A DNA stretch of 64,000 nucleotides from Floccularia luteovirens (lineage: Eukaryota; Basidiomycota; Agaricomycetes; Agaricales; Squamanitaceae), in assembly GCA_009739215.1 (NCBI GenBank), contig VSJF01000008.1, positions 558,001 to 622,000 on the forward strand. The letters run 5' to 3'. Below are positions 22,190-34,027 of this stretch, in pieces. Position 1 is the first letter of the stretch, and each line of letters starts with the position of its first letter. The notes under the pieces were generated by a model. That model did no database searches. It saw only the letters and a list, made by a program, of their open reading frames with translations, and was not told the DNA's origin. Position numbers and translations under genes: made by a program.

Positions 22190-22418
22190 CAAGGTTCTAT
22201 GAAGTAGACATGTGACTATGACGGACATAGCACGGACCCTTATGCAAATATGTACATACAGCTAGAACTGTATATAAGGACACTCTTATGCGAATAGATA
22301 CCTTGTCCTATTCTATAGGTAGTAGTAGTAACACTAACCCGTAAGGTGTGATCTAAGTAAGCACAAGGTAAGAACTTTGAGTTCCTCCACTGTGTCACGC
22401 ACACATGGCTGCTCAACA
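22190..22418 (+). repeat. 3' LTR of element IV, 5' part deleted (subfamily a)
   Basis: Reverse complement of 8565-8793 with no difference seen by eye, ending GGCTGCTCAACA. It starts inside the LTR, so roughly the first 147 bp and the PPT are deleted. It marks the right edge of the retroelement nest. Confidence 0.92.
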
Positions 22419-25400
22419 AGAAAAACATACGTCTGTAGGGGAGGCTCCATTAAACGTACGAAACAGAACAAAGACACGTACGTTACCCGAGCTAATGACC
22501 TGAAGCTGAACTGAACATCGATGATTAATATATTTAGCCAAATATTACATGTACAATGGATTGACTCACAACTCGCACATATCCTGAGCATGTATGGAAA
22601 ACCATTAATGTCATAATGAAACAGGATATTGTGGAACGTACGCCAGCCCAACAATGCTGAAGTATCGATTCTATGACTTTTTATTAGTTTTTAAAGTTTC
22701 AATGTCGACGATTGTACCCATAACTGTAAAATCCTAAGGTCTTTTTTCCCGATGGGATCAACATTAAATGCGACTCACGTAAAGTATTCCGGTTACATTC
22801 CAGCTTTTTTTCCAGATTAGATCAACCTAATCGTGTTCCATGAAGTCTTTTATATCGCATTCAGAGCTGGTAATAAAACCATACATACTTCTTCTTGTAA
22901 CGAAATTAGGTGGTCATATCTACCTAATTAATGAGCTTGTACTACACTATTGGTGAATACTTTACGGTTCCTTACATCACAAGAGCTAAAGCCATCACTT
23001 GGAAAGAAGTTTCAGCTCAAGCCAACCATAAAGGTGATCTGAATCTTACCTATGAACCAGTTGGATGTTCTTGCATCTTCTATGAATTGGTGTAAGGTAG
23101 GCAAATCCACTGGAGTTTTCGATTGCATGGGATAGAGTGTAATAGTGACTCGGGGAGGGCTTCACATCATTTATATACTCCCATGTCAAGAAATCCACAG
23201 ACACTTGAGTGGGTCATATCAATCATGATCGTTTGCGATGCGCGCTGAGATCGGGGTGATGGGACTGATGAGCCATTTCTAGATTCAAATGCTACAATCC
23301 CGGAACCACTATAGTTTCATCCTATCCAAGCACACAAAGCCTATCCCATAGTCAGAAAAGGTTGTTAGAAGGTAGAACAGTAGGCGATCCTCTTACAATT
23401 CGGCGAGAGATGGTACTCGGTAGCCTCTATTCGCATCCTAGGCCGCATACACCCTGCCTAAATTTACTGGTAGGCATCAATTAGCTATCAGGCCGTACAA
23501 GGCCGTACAGTCCTTGTTACTACTTAATGACCAGGCTCCAGCCTGCTCACTGCGTTGTATGAGGTTCGGCTTTACAGCTTATATTCGTTTGCAAACGACT
23601 TTGTTTGGTCTCCTACTGGGACATGAATATCCCGATATACCTCAAGCGTCCGCGTCAGTGAGCAGGCTGGTTCTATGAGTCTGCTAATGACCACACTTTT
23701 CGGATAGCTCTCAAATTTCAAGTAGGCGCTAACTCTAACTTATGTATACATTAAGGGACGTACATTGTCATATCCATACGGCCCCAACGTGAGCCTTATC
23801 ACCGTACATCCCCCTTCAGATAATCTCACTGGGATTAGGAGACTTGTTTATAGGGGTGAGGATCACTTTTACTATTTCTTATCTCGTGCACCGTTATCCG
23901 ATGGTTACGGAAGAAAGTTGGAATGCCTTATTGATCATTCACTATCCCTGAGCCCTTAAAATCATAAGCTCACCAACGCATGGCTCATAACCAGACGGCC
24001 TCTTGCCCATCCAGCCATGCATTTTCTGTCAGAATAAAATTCGAACGCATGCTCACATGCAACAATTGATGGAAGAAAAAAGTCGCTTTTTTTTTGTGCC
24101 AGTACTTATCTTTTCAAGTTCGTCAGCGTCATCGGTGACGTCGAGCGCGCCTCTATCTCTCACGATACCGACAACCACCTGAAAAAAGATCCAACGGTTT
24201 CATAACAAACCGCTATGCTATTTACAGATAATGAAAAAGTTATCCAAAAGGAGAATGTGAGAACTAAAAACTTCGGAGAAGAGCAAGAAAGCAAGGTAGG
24301 ACCCCGAAACTTTTCCTGTCTTCTATGTCATAACGCATTGCATCGTGGTGGCTCGTGGTGGTGTGTGCCGTACGTGGGTGGTGTGTACTTTTTTAAGCTA
24401 GCCAGCCATCTGCATCAATTACTGCGCTCCACTGCACCAACATCAACTTACTTGGCAGATGGTAATTCTAATGTTAGTAAAATTGTCCACGTTTTTTTTC
24501 TTTGCAACTCCTGTGAGTCCTCTCACACTAAAGTAGTGCACACTCACACACACACACACACACACTGCAAAGAAGTGTTACATCATTCGTCCACTAGATT
24601 GATGAAGAACTATGTACACATGGATCCCGGGTCAGCGAATTTCTTGATAATATCAAGGGTATTATTATGGCTGTGGTTCGACTTTTTCTTGGCAAATCGT
24701 AAGTGGCAAATGTCAGCGTGTAAGTACTTACTTAACCTAACGTACATCCAATAAATTGTTCAAAAAACGTATGTCATGGAATTGGAGCCCCGCACGACTC
24801 CTACAATGGATTTTAAATTAAAATTTTTAATTGTAATACTAGTAGGCGTGATGCAATTTATTGTGAACGGGACTTTTCTGAACTCGTTTTCGCCTTCTTC
24901 TCGGCTTCGTTAACTCTCCAGTCCTCGGTAATGAACGTATGAATTTGGAAACTCATTTACGTACTTATTCAATTTATACATCGACTAGTAAAGAGAAACC
25001 TTCTATTGCACCTGTCCGATGTTAATCTCTATTTCATTTTATTCTACGTCGTTTATTTTCTCTATACCAAAAGTACAAAACAAAAAGTACATTGTAAAAA
25101 CAATATTTCTATTCCAGGATGAGAAAAGAGGCTAGAGAAAAAAGAGAATATATATGAATAGCGCAAAATAGAGATAAAGGGGATTTAGAAGACTAAGAAC
25201 AGGAACAGGGGCAGGAAGAATCATGATAATTAAAGATGAGATCGCGTATCGTAAATCGCCCTAACAACAAATCGTCCGACATCCGACTGTATTCAACATT
25301 CTAAACTTTCAACGAAAAAGTCTTTGTGAAAGGACAGAGAATAAAGTCAAGGAGGATCCAAAGAAAAAGAAAAAAAGTAGATATAAAATGACTTTGTAAA

Positions 25401-25664
25401 ATATATGCAGGATGATTGTATCAAAAAATACGTGTTTATGCGCGATGGGTAAGAAGGGGGAGAAGGAGGAAGGAGACATGATCTGGTAAAAGTGGAATCG
25501 AGCTGTAAAACATGTATGTATCGTTATCACAATCTGAATCAAAGCAGCAAAGAACAATAATTCAACAACAACAAAAAATGCAAGGTATAACAATAACAAT
25601 TGTCCGATGGGGTACTGGGAATTATTGGTATAATCGTCTTTCTTCGTATCCGTATTGTAAAAGT
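22419..25664. other. 3.2 kb without recognised genes
   Basis: Moderately AT-rich. It holds a (CA)n microsatellite at about 24541-24566, a short direct duplication AGGCCGTACA (about 23491-23510), and scattered ORFs up to 179 codons with no recognisable domain. The last 400 bp include the 3' untranslated region of the GT2 gene. Confidence 0.55.
24541..24566 (+). repeat. (CA)n microsatellite
   Basis: Roughly a dozen CA dinucleotides in a row with one early interruption. Confidence 0.9.
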
Positions 25665-28600
25665 TTAGTATGAGAAAACCATAAGCCAAGGGTTCAGTAC
25701 GATCTGTATTCGCAATAGTCAATAAAGACAGAAGATATTAGAAGAAAGGATTCCTTACAGGGAACAAGATATGACATCCGACAGTTACTCTGATTTTACG
25801 TGTATCAGTTTCTGATCATCCTTCCAGAACGAGAAACTCACGATAGAGGGAAGATCACGGCCCAAGCCGAGCCACCCACTCTCCACTGGATAGGAACCAG
25901 AGGCGTGCTGAGGATAGCCATGATGGCGATTATTATTGTCGACAACAGGAGTGGGAACCAGAACCTAATGGAAAGTGGGAATGTAAATTGACACGTTATA
26001 ATCAAAGAAACAGGCGCAGAAAAAGGAGATACCCACCGTTTTGCGATCTTAGGTATTTCTTTAAAGAAATTAGACCGTTGGACTTCTTTAATCGTAGCCG
26101 ACCATTGGATATTGTACGAAAACAGATGAGCAAGTAGCGCTTGCGTAAGCGGTATCGATAGTCCTCCAAAGAAAAAGAAGCTATGGGGAGATAATGAGTA
26201 ATCACGATCCGCAGGATGGTAGAGGGTAGGAATGGAGCTGAAGGTAAAGCTATTATACGTACAAGAACGGAATCCACATAAGGTTCTCAAAGAACCCTCC
26301 AATCTAAAATAAGAAACGCTCATTTAACGATCAGTCAGAAAGGGCAAATGGAATGACTAACCAAGGATTTATTTCCTAATCGATATTCCAACAAGGTATA
26401 CCCAATTATACCTGTTCCCCAAAATACCACAGTTGTAGCAAGCCAGATTTCAAAACTGTGCATGAAGTAACCGTCGACTGGGAATTGGAACCCGAGGAGA
26501 ACGTAGTTGATGAGTGAAATGGTTATGGACGCCGCAATACCGTCTATAAGCGATAATTTTAGCCGATCAAGGAAACAAGAAAATAAGGTTGCACAACGTA
26601 CAGTACGAGAACATATCTAATCCGAAATTCAGTACAGAGGCAAAGATAGAAGATGAGATATGATAACTCACATGCTAACATCGAGATCTTGTAATGCATA
26701 GGTGCCTTTGACCACAAGAACCTATGGATCTGGTGCGCAATAGGTCCTTTCCGGAACCACTCAATAAACGGATTGAACAATAATCTTTGTTTCCCCACAA
26801 AGCCATCAGCTTACGAAACAAAGAGAGAGAGAAAATCAAACGCACTCGTTACACCCATAAGCATACTTTTGCCACCGATTCAATTCATCATCCACACTCA
26901 ACGATACACCCTCTTTGAATGCTCCGTTCGAATAGGTAGCCCAGCTATACGATTCAGAAATCAATGTAATTAATTGAGCTGTAATTAATCGCAATATTTA
27001 CCGAATGATATATCCCTTAAGCATGAGACGCAACGCCATGTCGAAATCTTCAGACACGTTTGATTCGCTCCAAATTTTTTCTTTTTTATCGACTGGATCA
27101 ATGAATGCAGCATCTTGAACGGCCTTCCACCTCATAAACCTGTTGATTTTTCCATTTCATGAGATGGGAAAATTAGAAAACGAAGAGGTGCACAGGACAT
27201 ACGCATTGTGTCCCATAAATGGAGCGACCTCGCCATTCGCACATGCTACACAAGCAACATAAAAATGAGCACTCCACGCTGTGGGAATGGGATGAGACAT
27301 AAAGACGCACACATTGATATACATTTATTGATACGCCTGGTAAAGTATGAAATGCCGTTTTCAAAGTAATGGTGCGCGACCTGCATGACATCTGACAAAA
27401 AATCATAAAAAAGTGATGAGGTGAGAAACATCGAAAAAACACGCACCACTCTCGTGTTGTATGATCGCAACCGTCGGACACTCCCTCATCTCCCTCGCAG
27501 CATCACGTAGACAATCCTCAGGGACGACCGTATCCGAATCCACAAGTAGCAAGATTTCTCCAATTCTTGTTGCCCTTCCGTTTGCTGCCCAAGGTCGCCA
27601 TTTTCTTCCACTTTCTTCCCATACTTCTTCAATGGCTAGTGCGAGAGCCTTTTCTTCCAAATCTTCATCGTCCGCAAGACCGACAGGTGTTGCAGTATTG
27701 TTATTAGGAGGGTTCGGGGTCCCAGAATTTGCGCCCACGCCTGAAGTACCAACACCTGCACTCGTACCTGCAGCAGCAGTTCCCCACACAACACTTTCAT
27801 CACCTTCCCGATTCTGATATTGCATACCATACTGCATCGGTTTGTGTCTCACATTGCTATAATTACTGCCAACAGCAGTTGAGTCCTTTCCTCCGTGTGC
27901 AGAATGACTTCCCCCATGACTCGTGCTAGTACTGGTGTGTCCGTGAGAAGATGAAGAACTACGCATTCCATTATTACTATTGTTATTTTCCGCCGACGAG
28001 TTTGCAAGAAGAGTTTCAAGATGTTTCTCTGCCTTAAGGGATAATGATAAACCTATGAAGCGAAACAGGGTCATTAGCTTGGGAGTATGGGAAAATGAGG
28101 AAACTTGCCATAATTCATATTTGAAGCTTTCTTGAATCTCCCAGCGCGTTTGAATCCATCTTCAGCGGCATCATGTTTAGGTCGAGCAACCCAGCCAATA
28201 TTATGAGTCGCATAGAATGCGAGCCGTTGGTCCCTGTCTGGAGCTGATAGGAGCTATGTTGGGAAAGAAATAGGTTAGATAAGATGGTGATGCGTTTGAG
28301 GGTAGATACGGACCCGTAGACCATCATCGTTAACGAAAATTGTAGAGGTGCCACCCTGTCTCGCATACGTCTGCATGGCTTTTTTCAGAGACATGATTGA
28401 GGGTGCTCTGTACAACATTCAATCATTTAGGGTTATAACTAACACGGGTAAAACTCACAAGACTTTATCTAGACTCTCCTTATAGACAGGCATCTGGATT
28501 GTGATATGAGGGAGGTTGTTGTCCACTTCTTTATTAGCGCGGGGTTTTATGGCAGAATAGTACCTAGAATTTCTGTGGAAATGGGCAATTGGTCCGAATC

Positions 28601-30877
28601 TATTTAGAGTTAACTAAGTATGTGCGGTGGATTCAGAGTAGAAAACCGTACGCCATGGTGATGTTTTGAATAATTTGTAGAGCGAAAAACTATATCATCC
28701 AAGGGTTAGTTTGATTATCGGATACACACCTGCGAGAGATGGCACACCAAAGATACACAATACAACAACGGTGACACTGCCAGCAGTGCAAAGCGAACGA
28801 ATGAGCCATCCAGTAGCCATTCAATGAGTAGTGTCTTAATTCCATTACCCACAAACACTGCGATAAGAAGGTTGTAACCCCTAAAATGTCGGAATAAGGA
28901 TGGTAAACTCACACAAGGCGAGTCCGGCTGCAAGTCCATTATACACCGGTGCATAAAGTTTTGCATCTCTCTTGCCACTCAGTATATTTGCTTCGACATC
29001 GAAAGTTGTTTCTGAATCATCGGCATATTTCTCATTGGTAGTATCCGAGGGATCATCAGGTGCGGCTGCTCCGTATTCTTGTTTCGAGACTTTTTTTCCA
29101 AACCAGTTCCTTCTTGGTTTGGATTTAGGGGTACGGGGACTAGGCAATGATTGATCTGTCCCCTTGCCCAATCCGGAATCCTTTTCTGGGTCTGACATCC
29201 CTCGAGGACCACCAGGACCGCCTCCGATCAAAGGACTATGTCCGATACTGCTCTGTCCCGCTACAGCAGCAGCGCCGACACCCAATCCAGCTGAGCTTCC
29301 AGCAATATCCGAAGAGTGGTCATTTACTGATGATGTGGAAGTCGCAGTTCCTACACCAGTGCCACCTGCAGCACTGGGGCGTGTTCTCCAGAGGAGTTTG
29401 ATCAACCGATCTTCAAACTCTTGACAGATGGGTACAATTCTATCGAGAGATTCTGCCCATATAACCATAACGCGTTCATCGCGCTACATAATATTTTTTA
29501 ACAAACGAAGAGCTTGTACAGTGGAAAAATCGCTTACGATGAATGCTGCACATTGTTCCCGGTCAGCTTGAGGAAGCATGAGTATGGTATCCAGGATTTG
29601 AATACGGGTGTTTGCGTCAACATAGATGCTCTTTTCCTCTGGAGCGCTGTTGATTTTGCAACATTGATGAGACGCGGATGAGAGGAGATAGCCACGTGAT
29701 GTGAAAAGTAATGTGGGTGGAGCGATAAGTAAGAAATGATCATGTTAGCGTGTTTTCTCACAATAACCGAAACCACAAAAGAACAGGAAAATGAAGCGAA
29801 AATGATACGAAATTGGAACAAAAACAACATAAAACAACGACTAGGCTTCCCGCAGCGTACTGCAAAGAGCATTGGCAGACACCCATGTCTTGTTCCCTTG
29901 TTGCAATTGTAAGTCACCAGTACAACCGCCCTGGAGGTGTCGTCCAGGTGTCATTTAGTGGTGGATACCAGGATCGTGCCGATGCCGTGATAATGAAATA
30001 TCCAGATCTTCTGGATTTGGCGCCACCCCTTGCAGCACGCGGCAAATTAAAAAATTCTGAGTGTAAGACTTGGATGACCCTGCGATCCAAATATCCGAAT
30101 TCAAGCTTTCTTGGGATAACATACGGCACAGGCAGGTGTTACAGCGAGGGGTTTGCAAAGTGGTCTGTCGCAGACACATGAATGAAGGTCTGTCACCTGT
30201 GTGCGCATACAACGAGGCTCACACAGACGTGTGAGGATGCTCAATTAACGTGATGCCGAGGTAATGAGAAGCGAAAGGAACGATGGGATTCGGATAGGAC
30301 ACGAGGCAGGAGCTAACTCGGAACGGCGGAGCGTGTTGATTGCACGCGGCTCTGATGAGGCAGGGATCGAATCACGACAGGAATAGAACAAAGCGAAGAT
30401 CGACAAGAGAAGCGAAGAGAGCCGTCAACGCATAAGTGTTTTTGCTTTTGTGATAGCAGATAGGAAGGACAAGGAAGATGGCTAGACTTGATTTGATGGG
30501 AAACGGGAAACAAAAGATGGAAGGTGCGGAAGCAATAAGTGGAGAAAGACTTACACTTCAGCCAAAGCGGCGTGGACTGCAGCACTGCGAACCTTGACGG
30601 CGACGAGGGGATTGAGAGCGGCCACGGCACTCTCGAAAGGCTCGAGGGCGGCGGTCTCATAAGGAAAGACACGAAATTCGGGGACTTGAGCAGTTGCTAT
30701 GAAGATATTTGTAATGAGAAAAAAAAGAGCAGACAATGTGAAAAGAGCGGACGTACGATCGGAGACACGGAGAGCGACGCCAGAAGAGATGTCCTTCTCG
30801 TTTGGACGAAACCAAGCGTCACCCTGTGTCTGGCGGAATAGCCAGTGGAGGAGAGCGTCGTTCCTATCGTAGTCCAT
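25665..30877 (-). CDS. GT2 family membrane glycosyltransferase, multi-exon
   Basis: A fungal family 2 glycosyltransferase of the Glyco_trans_2_3 type, probably building a cell-surface polysaccharide. Exons read in order: MDYDRNDALLHWLFRQTQ start; ANTRIQILDTILMLPQADR; a serine/glycine-rich insert (29150-29400); membrane helices (28890-28760, 28700); nucleotide-binding VNDDG (28330); HNIGWVARPKH (28200); LLVDSDTVVPED with the DxD motif (27540); NGEVAPFMGHNA (27235); SESNVSEDFDMALRL (27060); LLFNPFIEWFRKGP (26790); several C-terminal helices; end IVLNPWLMVFSY. About 14 introns, mostly 34-70 nt; one near the 5' end is 908 nt (30554-29647). Substrate cannot be told. It is transcribed away from the KRE6-like gene, with 160 bp between starts. 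Confidence 0.88.
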
Positions 30878-31037
30878 TATAGAGAATGGAGGGAAGGGAG
30901 AGCGCTGAAAAGGTTGGGTAAAAGTACTGGTATCGCAGATCTAAGATGGGGTCCTAGGTGGTACGTCATAGAATTGTCACAGCTGCAAGTGAGGACGTAC
31001 AATTAGATTCCACACTCCCTTCAATTCCCTTTCCAAC
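30878..31037. promoter_or_regulatory. Shared divergent promoter, GT2 and KRE6-like genes
   Basis: Only 160 bp separate the two start codons. It contains TTCAATTCCCTTTCC-type pyrimidine stretches near the plus-strand start and GGAGGGAAGGGAG just upstream of the minus-strand start. The layout implies shared control of two cell-wall genes; no specific factor site is claimed. Confidence 0.6.
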
Positions 31038-33511
31038 ATGACTTCTCTCGCTCCCCCTCGTCCTTTTTTCTTTGCTGAGTCTAGTCGCGACCACCGTTCC
31101 TCATGGTCTGACTCTACCTCTGTCGATCCCCCTTCAGAGTCTCCCTCTGATTCAGACCGTGAACAGCCTCCCCCTCCCCCACATCCCCCTCGTCCTCGCC
31201 ATGTTGTCCACGCTCTCCGTCGCTCCGACTCTCCTGACTCTTCCTACCACGAACTTCGCACCTCTCTTCCCCGCTCTCTTTCTCGTATGTCTCACGGCTC
31301 TCGTCCTCCTCCCTCTTCATTCCCCTTCCAGGCTTATCCTGGCAATCCAGACCCTCTTCCTCCCATGTCCCGTCGTCGCTCCTCCCTCGAGTCTCTCCCC
31401 TCTGGTCCCGTTGACACTCCCGTCTCCATAAATCATTCAGGCTCACTCACTGACCTCCGTCGTCCTCTCGCCCCCTTTATGCATCCTTCCTCTGATGTCT
31501 ATCGCAACAGTGCCGCTGCTTCCATGTCTTCTTCGTTACTTAGATCACCGAGCAGTCAGAACTTTCGTGCCCCCTTCCTTTCTCCCACTTCCCGTCCCAA
31601 TTCGTCCCTCTGGTCTCCCCCTGCCTTTAACCAGCAATTTGTTACACCCTATTCTCCATCCGCCTCGTCTGCTGCATTGCCTTATCCTGCAAAGAAATCC
31701 CGTACACCCCTTCCGTCTACCCGACTCAATGCCCCTCTTGACCGAGAAGACAAGCCCTGGCTGACCGAGCGAGATAGTCGTGCTCGTATAAGTTGGTGGG
31801 CTACATTTTTCTGCATGGTGCTTGGCATTGGCGCCGCCGCAGTTCTCTGTTGGCAAGGCGTCAGCAGCGTGATGAAATTGGAAGATTCCCGACTTTGCAT
31901 GGTTCTCAACGAAAATTTCGATGGTACGGATTTAGATACTACCGTATGGACCCGAGACGTTGATCTCGGTGGTTTTGGGTATTATTTTTCTTCAGTATCT
32001 CTTTGTATTTCTTATCTCACGATTATCACAGAAATGGTGAATTTGAGATGACCACTTCCTCGCCAAACAACCTCTATCTCTCCAACTCAGAGCTCTACAT
32101 CCACCCAACACTCACATCTGATGTTATTTCACGTGATGACATCCTCAATGGTGGAACCTACACACTGCAGGACTGTACCGCAGTGAATAACCCTGCCATT
32201 GTTCCTGACACGCCACCACCAACAAATACCACTGTAAATGGTGGAAATGGTACCGCTACCAATGGAACGACCACAGGAAATGGCACCACCACTGCTGGGG
32301 GAAACAACCCAAACAGAACCCCAGCTACTAACGGAGGTCATAACCGCCGGGCTCCATCTCCAGGCCCAGGTACAAACCAAAGTGCCTGTACGGCGGTCAG
32401 CGATAGCTCTCGTGGGACCGTCATCAACCCTGTTCAAAGCGCGCGTATCTCTACGAAAGGCAAGAAAAGTATACGTTATGGTAAGGTAGAGGTTCGAGCA
32501 AAATTACCTAGGGGGTGAGAGCAACTCTCTCCTTTTGTTTGCGGGTAGCTAATCGACATGATTTCGAAGTGATTGGCTCTGGCCTGCTATCTGGATGTTA
32601 CCTGAAAACAACACTTATGGACCATGGCCTGCATCTGGTGAAATTGATTTGTTGGAAGCAAGAGGAAACGGACCGGGTTATCCAGCTCAGGGAAACAACT
32701 TTGTGCGCTCTACGCTGAGTTATGGGCCCATGCCCGGTGTTGAGAAGCGCCTGTTTGGATGGTGAGTTTTGGGCCCCATTTTCGTATCCATGCCACTTCC
32801 ATTTATCACTCAGCTGACTTTACTTTACTTGTCAGGTTCTCGTTCAAACGGACAACACTGGCGGATACTTTCCATACCTATACGTTAGAGTGGGACGAAA
32901 AGTTCATGAGGTTCTCGACTGATTCAAGGTTACATGCAATGCTTGACCTGAGAACAGTGGGGAAGAAGGAAGGATTCTGGGAACGAGCTGGGTACGTATT
33001 TCCCCTTCATATGACCGTATTCTGCCGGATTCTAATGTTGCTCATTCTCAGGTTTCCTTTGACAGCTCAAAACGGTAGTGCGCAGGTCGTAGTACAAAAC
33101 CCATATGAAGGACGTCCGAAATCTGCACCTTTCGATCAATGTAAGAAACTTTCTGTTTTTACCGTTTTGGTACACCTAATTTCTCGGTAGCTTTCTATCT
33201 GATCGTTAACTTGGCGGCGGGAGGTACATCAGGGTGGTTTCCTGATGGTGAAGGTGATAAACCGTGGTTTGACGGATCGTTAAGTCCGTTTGTTTCTTTT
33301 CTAAGTTTTAATTTCGTATTGAACTTATTCCTCGACAGCCGCGATGAGAGATTTTGCTCGTGCACAAGATACCTGGTCTGCTACTTGGCCTGAAAGTCCA
33401 GAAGACAGGTCATTCAGGATGTGAGCCTTCTCCGCTTTTTTTGTTTATAAAGAGAGGTTGATTGAATTCCTATGAAGCGATTACGTGAAGATGTGGGAAG
33501 TTTGTCGATGA
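31038..33511 (+). CDS. KRE6: SKN1/KRE6-type beta-glucan synthesis-associated protein (GH16)
   Basis: A type II membrane protein needed for beta-1,6-glucan assembly in yeasts. The N-terminal ~250 residues are proline/serine-rich and cytosolic. A single helix WWATFFCMVLGIGAAAVL follows at about residue 255, then a lumenal GH16 domain: NENFDGTDLDTTVWTRDVDLGGFGNGEFEM; a family-atypical Asn/Thr/Gly-rich insert (about 32210-32390) with many N-glycosylation motifs; WPAIWMLPEN; catalytic GEIDLLEARG; and FYLIVNLAAGG. It ends DYVKMWEVCR. Seven short introns all splice in frame by eye (first: 31979-32032, between GGFG and NGEF). Close paralogues Kre6 and Skn1 cannot be told apart here. Confidence 0.93.
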
Positions 33512-34027
33512 TCAAGACAAACCTGCCATTATCAAGAAAAACGCCCAAGTACCCAATATACACGAAATACACGGCTGGACAATTGTTGATATTTTTATAT
33601 TCTCCCCAAGGAAAAGACTACCAAATGAACCCTTTTACATTACCCATTGATATGATATACATAAACGAGAAAAACTTTCCTTTCGCTTCCAACACCCTGT
33701 GAATTTTTTGTGATTCTCTATCTCTGTTGTTGGCGCTGAATGAAAAGAGCTAGATAATTTGTTCATATCATACGTGCTGCTTGTTGAAATAATAAAATTT
33801 GGACAGTATAGATAAGTAGTATATCTTAGATTAGATATATGATTTGAAATGACAACGTTTCATTAACCAATATTTTGTTTTCACAAAAGATCAACTGTGT
33901 ATTCTAGATTTTTTGAATAAAGTATAAATATGAATAACAGCTCTCTAAAAAACATATATAATAATCTAATGCTTTTTTAAAAAGGTGGAAATGAAACTGT
34001 TAATTTTGAAACGAACGAACCGAGATT
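33512..34027. other. AT-rich intergenic, convergent genes
   Basis: 516 bp between the ends of the KRE6-like gene (+) and the O-methyltransferase (-). Very AT-rich, with no ORF of note. Confidence 0.6.

Larger units (their letters stand above)
16692..22418 (+). mobile_element. Ty1/copia element IV, nearly full internal region
   Basis: Partial 5' LTR (16692-16853), PBS, leader, one long gag-pol frame (17140-22185) broken only by nonsense codons and one in-frame deletion, then a 3' LTR truncated at its start (22190-22418). The two LTR pieces belong to different subfamilies, so the element is mosaic. The PPT and the 3' untranslated region are missing: the LTR fragment begins a few bases after the pol stop. 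Confidence 0.9.

Noticed and set aside
24215..24754. 179-codon plus-strand ORF
   Set aside because: No recognisable domain, and it spans a CA microsatellite encoding a His-Thr run. Possible by chance.
27461..27817. 118-codon plus-strand ORF
   Set aside because: Antisense to the serine-rich and DxD exons of the GT2 gene; a compositional shadow.
29813..30181. 122-codon plus-strand ORF inside the long GT2 intron
   Set aside because: No family match, and opposite strand to the host gene. Kept only as part of the long-intron finding.
31114..31446. 110-codon minus-strand ORF
   Set aside because: Antisense to the Pro/Ser-rich N-terminus of the KRE6-like gene; charged low-complexity shadow.
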